Shown piece by piece: positions 8,198 through 15,742 of a stretch of 49,087 bases of DNA. This DNA is from Candidatus Coprenecus stercorigallinarum. Its GTDB lineage: Bacteria; Bacteroidota; Bacteroidia; Bacteroidales; UBA932. Location: NCBI GenBank assembly GCA_018711305.1, contig DVIL01000024.1, positions 1-49,087 of the forward strand, in the 5' to 3' direction. Position 1 is the first letter of the stretch. Each line of letters opens with the position of its first letter. A program made the translations under genes and the position numbers. The notes under the pieces were generated by a model that was given only the letters and a program-made list of their open reading frames with translations, searched no databases and was not told where the DNA came from.

Positions 8198-9595
8198 TTA
8201 CTGTTTCATCGCCTCCACCTCATCGGCTGTCATAGGCTTGTACAGCTTGCCGAGACGGCGTTTTCCTTCAGGGGTGACAAGATAGTCCTCTTCGTTGCGG
8301 AGACCTCCGAAGCCCTTGAACTTCTCGATTTCGTCATAGTTGAGGAAATCCTTGAACTTGCCCTGGCTTCTCCACAGGTCTATGAGTTCCGGAATGAAAT
8401 AGATTCCCGGTTCAATTGTCAGCACGAAACCCGGTTCGAGGGGACGGGCCAGACGCAGCGACTTGAAGCCGAATGTAGCGCTCTTGGGATGGCCGTCATA
8501 GCCGACCCACACTTCCCCGAGGTTTTCCATATCGTGTACGTCCAGTCCCATCATGTGCCCGAGGCCGCAGGGGAAGAACATGGCATAGGCACCTTCATGC
8601 GCCACTTCTGCAGGATCGCCCTTGACCAGACCTATGCTCTTGAGATCGGCGGCTATGGTCTCGGCCACTTTCAGATGGATCTCCTTGAAAGCGACTCCGG
8701 GCCTGACGGCATCCACTCCGGTCATGTGAGCGTGAAGGGCCATGTCATATATCATTCTCTGCTGCTGAGAAAAATGCCTGCTTACCGGCGCGGTGGAAGA
8801 AAGGTCTCCGGCATAGTGCATGGAGTTCTCCGCTCCGGCGTCGAGCAGAAGCATGTCCCCTTCCTTAAGGATATTGCCGTGATAGTGATTGTGAAGGGTC
8901 TGGCCGTTGATAGTGGCGATAACGGGGAACGACAGGCCTGCACCCTTTCTGAGGGCTATTTCCGTAACTGCCGCAGCGATATCGGCTTCAGATATGCCCG
9001 GCCGTACCATGCCCATCATGGTCCGGTGCATTTCCACCGAAATGTCCACCGCCTCCTCGATCTGGTCAATCTCCTCGGGAGACTTGTAGTTACGCATGTT
9101 GACCACGGCCTTTACAAAAGGTATGGATACGTTTTCCGACTGTGCCTGTTCGGGAAGTCCGAGAAGATCAAATATCCTGAGGTTATGCTCCGGCCTGTAG
9201 GGAGGGAGGAAATGCACCATCCTGCCCTTGTTCAGTGCTCTCTGCACATAATCCTTGAGTTTGGCACGTGGTTCCGTCCTGTCGACGCCAGCCCTGTCAC
9301 ACTTCTCGCGTATCGTAGGCTGGCTGCCCATCCAGACGATATCGTCTATGGTGAGTTCGTCCCCGAATACAGTCGACTCGCCCTCATCTATGTCGACAAG
9401 GGCCGCAAGTCCGGCGAAATCCAGACCGAAATAGTACAGGAAAGTCGAGTCCTGACGGTAGGGGTAAGTATTGTCCGTGTAGTTCATCCCGGCCTCATCG
9501 TTGCCGAGGAAAAGAAGGAGTCCGGTCTCGCCGTGATATTTCATGTCGGCCACCAGTCTCGCCCTTCTTTCGATGTAAGTCTCTCTTGAAAACAT
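8198..9595 (-). CDS. Xaa-Pro aminopeptidase (M24B, PepP-like)
   Basis: A 465-residue cytosolic metallopeptidase that removes an N-terminal residue preceding proline. The aminopeptidase P N-terminal domain spans about 1-160. The pita-bread domain follows with the five metal ligands of M24: LLLDAGAE and AGDLSSTAPV (two Asp), CGLGHMMGLDVHD (His), LTIEPGIYF (Glu) and GLRNEEDYLVTPEG (Glu). There is no signal peptide. It is divergent from the isoaspartyl peptidase lipoprotein gene. A TATCTTTG box on the minus strand (9628-9635) is its likely promoter. The hydrogenase-sensor genes follow closely downstream. Confidence 0.93.
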   Translation of the reverse strand: MFSRETYIERRARLVADMKYHGETGLLLFLGNDEAGMNYTDNTYPYRQDSTFLYYFGLDFAGLAALVDIDEGESTVFGDELTIDDIVWMGSQPTIREKCDRAGVDRTEPRAKLKDYVQRALNKGRMVHFLPPYRPEHNLRIFDLLGLPEQAQSENVSIPFVKAVVNMRNYKSPEEIDQIEEAVDISVEMHRTMMGMVRPGISEADIAAAVTEIALRKGAGLSFPVIATINGQTLHNHYHGNILKEGDMLLLDAGAENSMHYAGDLSSTAPVSRHFSQQQRMIYDMALHAHMTGVDAVRPGVAFKEIHLKVAETIAADLKSIGLVKGDPAEVAHEGAYAMFFPCGLGHMMGLDVHDMENLGEVWVGYDGHPKSATFGFKSLRLARPLEPGFVLTIEPGIYFIPELIDLWRSQGKFKDFLNYDEIEKFKGFGGLRNEEDYLVTPEGKRRLGKLYKPMTADEVEAMKQ

Positions 9596-9627
9596 GACGG
9601 TAGGTTTTAATATGTTGTATCGGATTC

Positions 9628-9635
9628 CAAAGATA
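9628..9635 (-). promoter_or_regulatory. Predicted -7 box for the pepP-hydrogenase operon
   Basis: TATCTTTG on the minus strand, 32 nt upstream of the aminopeptidase start. It probably also drives the downstream 2Fe-2S, hydrogenase and phosphatase genes, for which no closer promoter was seen. Confidence 0.5.
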
Positions 9636-9647
9636 GGAAATTTTATC

Positions 9648-9655
9648 TACATTTG
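9648..9655 (+). promoter_or_regulatory. Predicted -7 box for the isoaspartyl peptidase-DPP IV operon
   Basis: TACATTTG on the plus strand, 25 nt upstream of the ATG at 9681. No good TTTG -33 element at the usual spacing. Confidence 0.55.
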
Positions 9656-9680
9656 TAGTCCACTCAATTTAAAAACGACC

Positions 9681-10721
9681 ATGAAAAAAGGATTTTTACT
9701 TTCACTTCTGCCGGCCTTCGCCCTTTTGGCGACAGGATGCGGCGACCGTACCACCGGCAATACAGACAATCATCAGCCACCCGTTCCCTCAAGGGAATAC
9801 GTCATCGTAGTCCACGGCGGCGCGGGTGAAATGGGAGACCAGGCAGACAATCCCGAAATAGCCGGCAAATACTATTCGGCGCTTGACACTGCCCTGAACA
9901 TCGGCCGCGATGTGCTCGACAACGGCGGCAACGGCCCCGAGGCCGTAAGGGCAGTCATCCGCTATTTCGAGAGCAACCCCCTGTTCAATGCCGGAGTAGG
10001 AGCCACAATATCGGCTGAAGGCTATTTCGAGCTGGACGCCGCCATCATGGAAGGCAAGGACCTCAGTGCAGGAGCCGTAGCCGGAGTGCGCCACGTCAAG
10101 CATCCCATTGACGCCGCATACGCCGTGAAGACCGCCTCTCCACATGTGATGCTCAGCGGGACCGGCGCCGACCGTTTCGCCGAGGAGCAGGGTCTTGAGA
10201 CCGTGGAGGACAACAAATATTTCGCAACCCCCAAGACCATGAAGTGGGTAAAGGAATTCCAGGCCAAGTCAAAGAAGAACGGTACAGTCGGATGTGTCGT
10301 ACTCGATTCAGAGGGTAATCTGACCGCCGGCACAAGCACTGGAGGAATGTTCGGAAAGAAATGGGGACGCATCGGGGACGCCCCTGTCATCGGAGCCGGG
10401 ACTTACGCCGACAACGAAGGTGTAGCTGTCTCCTGCACCGGCCACGGAGAGTACTTCATCCGCCACTCTGTGGGATACAACCTCAATGCCCGCTACAAAT
10501 TCCTCGGAGAGAGTCTCGAGGAAGCCGCCAGCCATATCATATTCAATGAGCTGAACCGCGAGGAGGGCAACGGAGGACTTATCGCCGTAGACAAGGACGG
10601 AAACTTCACCATGCCGTTCAACTGCAGCGGAATGTACCGCGGATACCTTTATAAGGAAAAGGGCACAGGCAAGGTAGTCGAAGCATACGGCATCAACGAC
10701 AAACTGATAGAAAAACAATAA
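9681..10721 (+). CDS. Isoaspartyl peptidase/L-asparaginase, Ntn-hydrolase lipoprotein
   Basis: A 346-residue protein starting at ATG 9681; the open frame extends 29 codons further upstream, but those codons cover the promoter. It begins with a lipoprotein signal, MKKGFLLSLLPAFALLATGC, with the lipid-modified Cys at 20, so the enzyme should be membrane-anchored in the envelope. The plant-type asparaginase fold is clear: VVHGGAGE, LFNAGVGA and ELDAAIMEG. The autocleavage site is NGTVGC, where T202 becomes the N-terminal nucleophile of the beta subunit, followed by GNLTAGTSTGGM. It hydrolyses beta-aspartyl dipeptides and/or asparagine. The DPP IV gene follows after 22 nt, suggesting joint peptide breakdown in the periplasm. 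Confidence 0.93.
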   Translation: MKKGFLLSLLPAFALLATGCGDRTTGNTDNHQPPVPSREYVIVVHGGAGEMGDQADNPEIAGKYYSALDTALNIGRDVLDNGGNGPEAVRAVIRYFESNPLFNAGVGATISAEGYFELDAAIMEGKDLSAGAVAGVRHVKHPIDAAYAVKTASPHVMLSGTGADRFAEEQGLETVEDNKYFATPKTMKWVKEFQAKSKKNGTVGCVVLDSEGNLTAGTSTGGMFGKKWGRIGDAPVIGAGTYADNEGVAVSCTGHGEYFIRHSVGYNLNARYKFLGESLEEAASHIIFNELNREEGNGGLIAVDKDGNFTMPFNCSGMYRGYLYKEKGTGKVVEAYGINDKLIEKQ

Positions 10722-10743
10722 CAGTCAATTTTCTGATAACAAG

Positions 10744-12984
10744 ATGAAATATTCCGGATTCCTATCTGCGGCAGCTGCCATCATGATGGCCTCCGCAGTT
10801 GTCCCCGCTCAGGCACAAAGCCATAAACTGACACTCGAGGACATATACAAGAACTACGAATACTCGGCCAAAGGCGTAAGTGCCTTCCGTTGGGCCGAGG
10901 ACGGACACTCATTCCTCACCATAGAGAAGGATGCCGCCACCGGAGGACAGAACATAGTCCTCAACGACATCAAGACAGGTGAGAAGACAGTCACGGTAGC
11001 CGCATCCTCGCTCATACCCGAAGGATGGGACCGCCCCCTGACCATCAACGGCTACAGCTGGTCGCCTGACCACTCGCAGCTGATGATCTACACGGATGCG
11101 CAGCGGGTATGGAGAACAGCCAAGAGGGGCAACTACTGGCTGTACACCCCTGCAACCGGAGAGCTGCGCCAGCTCGGCATGGAGAACTTCGAGCCATGCT
11201 GGATGCAGTTCGCCAAATTCTCCCCTGACGGGAGCAAGGTCGCATACGTCTACAAGAACAATCTCTACGTCGAGGACCTCGCCGACGGCTCTGTCCGCCA
11301 GCTGACCTCTGACGGCAACGACGAGATCATAAACGGCCAGTTCGACTGGGTCTATGAGGAAGAGCTGCACCAGCAGGACGGCTGGCGCTGGAGTCCTGAC
11401 AGCCGCAGCATAGCATACTGGCAGTTTGACACCAGGGGCACCGGCACCTTCTACATGATCGACAACATCGACTCGGTATACTCCACTGTCATTCCCCTGC
11501 CCTATCCCAAGGCCGGCACCACCAATTCGGCCGCCCGCATCGGAGTGGTGGACGTGGACACTGACGAGCCTGCAACCCGCTGGTTCGAGTTCGAAGGCGA
11601 CCCCAGGGAGCACTACCTGGCCCGCATGGAGTTCGTTCCAGGCTCCGACGAAGTGATGATCCAGAGGCTCAACCGCCAGCAGAACACCGACTGGGTCTAC
11701 TACGGCGACATCCACACCATGGAGCTGACTCCGGTGCTTACAGAGACCGACGAAGCCTTCCTGGACGTGCATGACGACATCGTATGGCTCGAGGACGGCA
11801 AGTATTTCACATGGACCAGCGAGAGGGACGGATGGAGACATCTTTACCGCGTATCCCGCGACGGCAGCGAAATATCCCTGATAACCAAGGGGGATTTCGA
11901 CTATGAGAGCATTGTACGCATCGACACCGAAGGCGGCTGGGTCTACTACATCGCCACTCCCGACAGCCCGATTGACCGCTACCTCTACCGCAGCCGCCTG
12001 GACGGCAAGGGCGAGGCCGAGAGGCTGACACCGGCTGACGCTCCCGCCGGACACCACTATTACAATATCTCTCCGGACGCGAAGTACGCCATGCACACCT
12101 TCAGCAACAGCGAGACCCCTACCGTCTACGAAATAGTCTCACTGCCCAAGCACAAGAACGTGCGTCTGCTTGAAGACAACCATGAGCTGGCCGCCAGGTT
12201 CGCCGCCCTCGGATGCAGTCCCAAGGAATTCTTCCGCGTGGACATAGGCGACATAGAACTGGACGGATGGATGATCAAGCCGGCCGGATTCGACCCCACG
12301 CAGAAATATCCGGTAATCTTCTTCGTCTACGGAGAGCCCTGGCAGTCCACAGTCCAGAACTCGTGGAGCGGAGGTGACCTCTGGAGCAGGTTCCTCGCCC
12401 AGCAGGGCTATGTGGTCATGAGCGTGGATCCTCGCGGAACAGCGACTCCGAGGGGACACGAATGGCGCAAATGCGTCTACGGCAAGATCGGCATCCTGCC
12501 CATTGAAGACCATGCAGCAGCCGTCACCAGACTCATGCAGACCTACAGCTTCATGGACCCTGACCGCATCGGCATCTGGGGATGGAGCGGCGGCGGCTCG
12601 TCCACTGCACACCTGATGTTCAAGCACCCCGACATCTACTCCACCGGTATCGCAGTGGCCGGAGTCTATTCCCTCTACCTCTACGACACCATTTATCAGG
12701 AAAGGTACTCGGGCATACCCTCCCTCAACCCGCAGAGCTACCATGACGGCTCAGCCATCAACTTCGCGGGCGGACTCGAGGGCGACCTGCTGCTGATCCA
12801 CGGCACGGGCGACGACAACGTACACTACCAGTGCTGCGAGATGCTGGTCAATGAACTGATCAGGCAGAACAAGATGTTCTACCAGCTCTCCTATCCCATG
12901 CGTACCCACAGCATATCGGAGAGGGACAACACCACATACCATCTGTATCAGTCCATGTACAAGTTCTGGGAGGAGCATCTGTAG
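10744..12984 (+). CDS. Dipeptidyl peptidase IV (S9B)
   Basis: A 746-residue secreted serine peptidase with an N-terminal signal peptide (hydrophobic to about 23, cleavage after AQAQ). An eight-bladed beta-propeller occupies about 30-480 and includes the DWVYEEE motif whose glutamates bind the substrate amino terminus. The C-terminal alpha/beta hydrolase domain has the nucleophile S615 in GWSGGG, an Asp in GTGDDNVH (690/691) and H722 in RTHS. It releases X-Pro and X-Ala dipeptides, probably in the periplasm. It is co-transcribed with the upstream isoaspartyl peptidase and followed by a strong hairpin terminator. Confidence 0.95.
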   Translation: MKYSGFLSAAAAIMMASAVVPAQAQSHKLTLEDIYKNYEYSAKGVSAFRWAEDGHSFLTIEKDAATGGQNIVLNDIKTGEKTVTVAASSLIPEGWDRPLTINGYSWSPDHSQLMIYTDAQRVWRTAKRGNYWLYTPATGELRQLGMENFEPCWMQFAKFSPDGSKVAYVYKNNLYVEDLADGSVRQLTSDGNDEIINGQFDWVYEEELHQQDGWRWSPDSRSIAYWQFDTRGTGTFYMIDNIDSVYSTVIPLPYPKAGTTNSAARIGVVDVDTDEPATRWFEFEGDPREHYLARMEFVPGSDEVMIQRLNRQQNTDWVYYGDIHTMELTPVLTETDEAFLDVHDDIVWLEDGKYFTWTSERDGWRHLYRVSRDGSEISLITKGDFDYESIVRIDTEGGWVYYIATPDSPIDRYLYRSRLDGKGEAERLTPADAPAGHHYYNISPDAKYAMHTFSNSETPTVYEIVSLPKHKNVRLLEDNHELAARFAALGCSPKEFFRVDIGDIELDGWMIKPAGFDPTQKYPVIFFVYGEPWQSTVQNSWSGGDLWSRFLAQQGYVVMSVDPRGTATPRGHEWRKCVYGKIGILPIEDHAAAVTRLMQTYSFMDPDRIGIWGWSGGGSSTAHLMFKHPDIYSTGIAVAGVYSLYLYDTIYQERYSGIPSLNPQSYHDGSAINFAGGLEGDLLLIHGTGDDNVHYQCCEMLVNELIRQNKMFYQLSYPMRTHSISERDNTTYHLYQSMYKFWEEHL

Positions 12985-13021
12985 CGGCAACTGCAGAAAA
13001 GACACAACAGAACAGACATAC

Positions 13022-13073
13022 TGCCGGTTGTATTCCCGGTCTACCCTATCGGCAATACAACCGGCATACTTTT
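13022..13073 (+). terminator. Intrinsic terminator after DPP IV
   Basis: TGCCGGTTGTATT (13022-13034) pairs perfectly with AATACAACCGGCA (13054-13066), a 13-bp stem with a 19-nt loop, followed by TACTTTTT. It lies 37 nt after the DPP IV stop. Confidence 0.8.
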
Positions 13074-13111
13074 TCCAACTCATCTTATCTTCCTGATCTG
13101 ATGAAGCAGAG

Positions 13112-13135
13112 AATGATTATCCGCAAACTTACCCC
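13112..13135 (+). repeat. 24-nt inverted repeat, left copy
   Basis: This stretch, starting AATGATTATCCG, recurs in reverse orientation at 15148-15171 with a single mismatch. It begins a 30-codon open frame, MIIRKLTPDKLNNIED and on, running from 13113 to the TAA at 13203-13205. The other copy opens with the same eight residues, MIIRKLTP. The one difference (CGC versus CGA, both Arg) is synonymous, so the repeat looks like a fragment of an old coding sequence. No known protein was recognised. Confidence 0.6.
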
Positions 13136-13176
13136 CGATAAATTGAATAACATCGAAGACAGAAAGACAGTCCTTA

Positions 13177-13191
13177 TGTACAATTTGTACA
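13177..13191. promoter_or_regulatory. 15-nt perfect palindrome, possible operator
   Basis: TGTACAATTTGTACA is a perfect odd-centred palindrome lying inside the short frame that follows the left 24-nt repeat. Its form suits a dimeric regulator site, but no adjacent promoter is obvious. Confidence 0.3.
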
Positions 13192-13339
13192 GTCCCTTGG
13201 CCTAACTTACCACGATGATTCACCACTATGCATTTTCGTCATATTGCAATCCACTCACTATCAACAACTTCCCAGATCATGAAAATGTAAGAAGGACGGA
13301 AATACGGTCCTGATTACCAACAATTTTCAACTTAACTAA

Positions 13340-13580
13340 AATGTATAGTGGTTTTAGAAGAGGCTTCTTGCGGCCCGGGGGTATTTTACGTACAGCCATT
13401 ACGCAAAGTTTCCCCCACCTTTGGAGAGTGCACCGGGAAATGGCACAAAAGGTTCACTCCTCCAGGCCAGGGACCGGCTACGAGGCCACTGCTCACTACC
13501 CGCAGGACATGCAGCTGGCATCATTCGGAGAGTGCACCGGGAGACGGCACTTACGGTACGCCCCATAGATACAGATGACA
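13340..13580. repeat. Non-coding stretch with duplicated 24-nt motif
   Basis: Between DPP IV and the PAS gene there is a GC-rich 240-nt block holding two near-identical 24-nt copies, 13423-13446 and 13527-13550. They share the 16-mer ggagagtgcaccggga and then differ only at two positions, both transitions. All three plus frames and one minus frame are open across parts of it, which argues against a real gene. In the plus direction the two copies fall in different frames. TTGCG (13368-13372), GGGGG (13377-13381), CGCAA (13402-13406) and CCCCC (13412-13416) could form an H-type pseudoknot. It may be a dispersed intergenic repeat or a structured RNA; the identity is open. Confidence 0.55.
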
Positions 13581-13633
13581 TATATCCATATCTGATCAAC
13601 AAGTTAACAAATTAAAAAAGACACCATAAAGAC

Positions 13634-13972
13634 ATGAACGATTTTTTCAAATATACCGAGTGCGCAATTACAGTATGCGACACGGAATGCGTAATCGTAT
13701 ACCAGAACGAGAAATCGGTGGCGGTGAACGGAGACATGCTGGGACGCTGCATGCTCAGCTGCCACAATGACCGCTCCCGCGGCATCATCAACCGCATCCT
13801 TTCCGAGGGCACACCCAACTCATACACTATCAGCAAGAAAGGCCAGCGCAAACTGATACACCAGACCCCTTGGTACAAGGACGCGGCCGACGGCTCCGGC
13901 AAGACTATCGCCGGCATCATCGAGCTGTCCATTGTGATTCCCGAGCAGATGCCTCACTACGACCGCGGATAA
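13634..13972 (+). CDS. Small single-domain PAS-like protein
   Basis: A 112-residue soluble protein that is essentially one PAS-like fold: ITVCDTECVIVYQNEKS resembles the first PAS strands, and GTIAGIIELS-like strands close it (about 90-100). A Cys-His pair (C43-H44 in LSCHNDRS) and the segment KLIHQTPWYK (about 73-82) recall the PAS module at the end of DUF438-type proteins, where a CH motif occupies the same place. Ligand binding (heme or flavin) is possible but not shown. It has no output domain and stands alone between two non-coding repeat-rich stretches, so it would have to act through a partner. No clear TAnnTTTG box was found upstream. Confidence 0.6.
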   Translation: MNDFFKYTECAITVCDTECVIVYQNEKSVAVNGDMLGRCMLSCHNDRSRGIINRILSEGTPNSYTISKKGQRKLIHQTPWYKDAADGSGKTIAGIIELSIVIPEQMPHYDRG

Positions 13973-14021
13973 CAGCCGCCCGGCATAACAGAACCGGACA
14001 CAACAACCGATGCTGTTTCAA

Positions 14022-14117
14022 GTGAGCGAGAATTGCAGGCCAATCTGCAACGCACTCTTTATCAGCAGATTGGAAAAGCACATGCATTTCTCGCACTCAC
14101 CTCTGCTACCGAAAATT
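14022..14117. repeat. Hairpin repeat, copy A
   Basis: An 87-nt unit (14031-14117) that recurs at 14197-14283 with five transitions. Copy A folds into a long imperfect hairpin: GTGAG/CTCAC (14022-14026 with 14096-14100), CGAGAA/TTCTCG (14027-14032 with 14088-14093), TGCA/TGCA, and an inner stem AATCTGC/GCAGATT (14042-14048 with 14065-14071) around a 16-nt loop. Confidence 0.75.
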
Positions 14118-14196
14118 GCACGATGATTTGTAAATGCCTGACTGTGAATGGACTGCAAAACACCTTGCAATTCCCAAAAGCTTCTCAGCCACCGAA

Positions 14197-14283
14197 AATT
14201 GCAGGCCAATCTACAACGCACTCTTTATCAGTAGATTGGGAAAGCGCATGCATTTCTCGCACTCGCCTCTGCTACCGAAAATT
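14197..14283. repeat. Hairpin repeat, copy B
   Basis: Second copy of the 87-nt unit, offset by 166 nt. Its inner stem is AATCTAC/GTAGATT (14208-14214 with 14231-14237), a compensated G-C to A-T change relative to copy A. The outer left arm is not conserved: it is replaced by accgaaaattgca, a 13-mer also found at 14108-14120. Confidence 0.75.
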
Positions 14284-14581
14284 CATGCTGTCTTGTTGGT
14301 AGGTATGTGGGTATGTGGGATGTGTCATAGTCTGTATCGCCTAATTCTGTGTATTCTCTTATTCCATAGAACTTTACTAAAAATGTCAGATTACAGATTG
14401 CGGACAGCCACCTCATAGTCTGTTATCATGCTTTCCGCTTATATTTCTGTCTGACAACACCATACACAAATCGTCCTGTTTCAGACTCACGCGCAGAAAA
14501 ATGCACGACGGCATCCAGGCCCTACTGCAGCGCGTTCTGAGCTTGCTTCAGAGAAGTACATGCCGCGGTGTACGGTTCAGT

Positions 14582-14673
14582 CTGTAGCCTTAACAACCCA
14601 GTAATTGCCTGTCGTTTAGTCAATTATCTAAAACAATCAATTACAGACTGCGAGGTAAGGCTTAAGGCTGCAG
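14582..14673. repeat. Nested inverted repeat
   Basis: CTGTAGCCTTAA (14582-14593) pairs with TTAAGGCTGCAG (14662-14673) with one G-T wobble or mismatch. Nested inside, GTAATTG (14601-14607) pairs with CAATTAC (14638-14644). No gene or promoter is attached. Confidence 0.5.
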
Positions 14674-15147
14674 GTGGAACGATAAGGTAACGCTAAAACT
14701 GAGGCTCAGACTGAGGATATTGAGTCAGGTTAAATCAAGGCAAACTCTTGATTTTGGCAAGTGATGAACAGAATATTGAACCATATCATTTAAACGAATT
14801 TACTTCGGGCGTGCAGAGGAGAATAGATTCTTGTAAATCAGATTGTTACAAAACGTACCGCACATTCGCTCTTTTTGGAGACAGGTCAAATGTGCAGCAG
14901 TTTTTGCATACCGTTGATTTCCAGGTTGTTGAAAAAGCGAGTGCACCACGAAGTATATCCGTTCAAAATGCACTAAGCCCCCCTGCACAAAACCTTCTGA
15001 GCGTGGCATAAGGACAGCAGCTGGTCATTCTGTCAATTTTCGGTACGGTCAATTACGGACTGCCGCAATGCTGTGGGCAAAGGGCTCCCACGAATGCGAT
15101 AGGCTGATGATGAAGCAGATCTGGCATCAATAGAGCAGATGATATGA

Positions 15148-15171
15148 GGGGTAAGTTTTCGGATAATCATT
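15148..15171 (-). repeat. 24-nt inverted repeat, right copy
   Basis: Reverse-complement partner of 13112-13135 with 23 of 24 positions identical. Read on the minus strand it sits in an open frame that continues MIIRKLTP with unrelated residues, so similarity ends abruptly on both sides. Confidence 0.6.
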
Positions 15172-15660
15172 TCCTGGAACATCTGGATAGGGCAGAAATG
15201 AAAACGTGTCAGGAGCAACACAGTGGGGATGCGCATAATGGTTTACGACTCTAAAGTCTGATTTGGTTATTGCAAGACTCTGCTAAAAAGCCTGTTGCGG
15301 CACCTGCCGTGCTATATAGCGGCCTGTATCTTTCTGCCAGTCCATCTTTACCTCATCTCCTTCGACTCAATTTCACACTTTCAGTTATATTGAAACTGTC
15401 TGATACTCACTTTTTGTGGACTCGCGTACCTTGCAAGTGACGCATTTTCGGGGAGCCGGAACTCCTTCCGAAGGAGTGCAAGGATGAATGTGATTAAATC
15501 CCCAGTGATTTTCTACCGCCTCACTGTCCGACTATATCAGAACCATGTATAACTATGTATAATAAGCCGGGCAAATGGCACACACAGGAGGGGTTACATT
15601 GAACATATTTGCATAAGGTCTTTCTATCTCATAGGCACGTCATGCATACAGACATATTTA

Positions 15661-15692
15661 TTTGGAGAATGGACTTAAAATTTCTACCTTAG
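15661..15692 (+). promoter_or_regulatory. Predicted pdxST promoter
   Basis: TTTG at 15661-15664 and TACCTTAG at 15685-15692 (one departure from TAnnTTTG) are separated by 20 nt. This leaves an AT-rich leader of about 45 nt before the pdxS ATG. Confidence 0.5.
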
Positions 15693-15742
15693 CATTATTA
15701 TATTTAATATTAAAAACAACCTATTTAAACAACCAAGGTATT

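Larger units (their letters stand above)
13973..15660. other. 1.7-kb gene-poor, repeat-rich interval
   Basis: No credible gene was found here: short open frames occur on both strands but none shows family motifs, a promoter or codon patterns like the neighbours. Base composition is visibly more AT-rich than the flanking genes. The interval holds the paired 87-nt hairpin repeats (14031-14117, 14197-14283), a nested inverted repeat (14582-14673), the right copy of the 24-nt inverted repeat (15148-15171) and a local stem structure (15429-15483). It may be the decayed remains of a mobile element or a hotspot for small repeat insertions. Confidence 0.6.

Noticed and set aside
7907-9589. Long plus-strand open frame of 560 codons
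   Set aside because: Antisense shadow of the M24 aminopeptidase and the 2Fe-2S gene, both clearly identified by metal and cluster ligands.
13423-13550. Riboswitch (cobalamin, glycine, TPP or FMN type)
   Set aside because: Isolated fragments such as GCCACTG and GGGAGAC recall cobalamin boxes, but the order and the remaining consensus elements are missing.
13341-13615. Three overlapping plus-strand open frames of 64-76 codons that contain the FGECTG-like peptide
   Set aside because: The duplicated nucleotide motif is read in different frames in its two copies, several frames are open together, and no start context or family match supports a protein. Treated as a non-coding repeat block.
14539-14578. 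Group II intron domain V
   Set aside because: GAGC and GTACGGTTC flank a 27-nt segment, but the complementary CGT after GAGC and the GAAA tetraloop are absent and no reverse transcriptase is nearby.
14748-15236. Short open frames of 67-87 codons on both strands that might be transposase remnants
   Set aside because: No catalytic motif or similarity I can name; composition is low-GC and the frames are of chance length.
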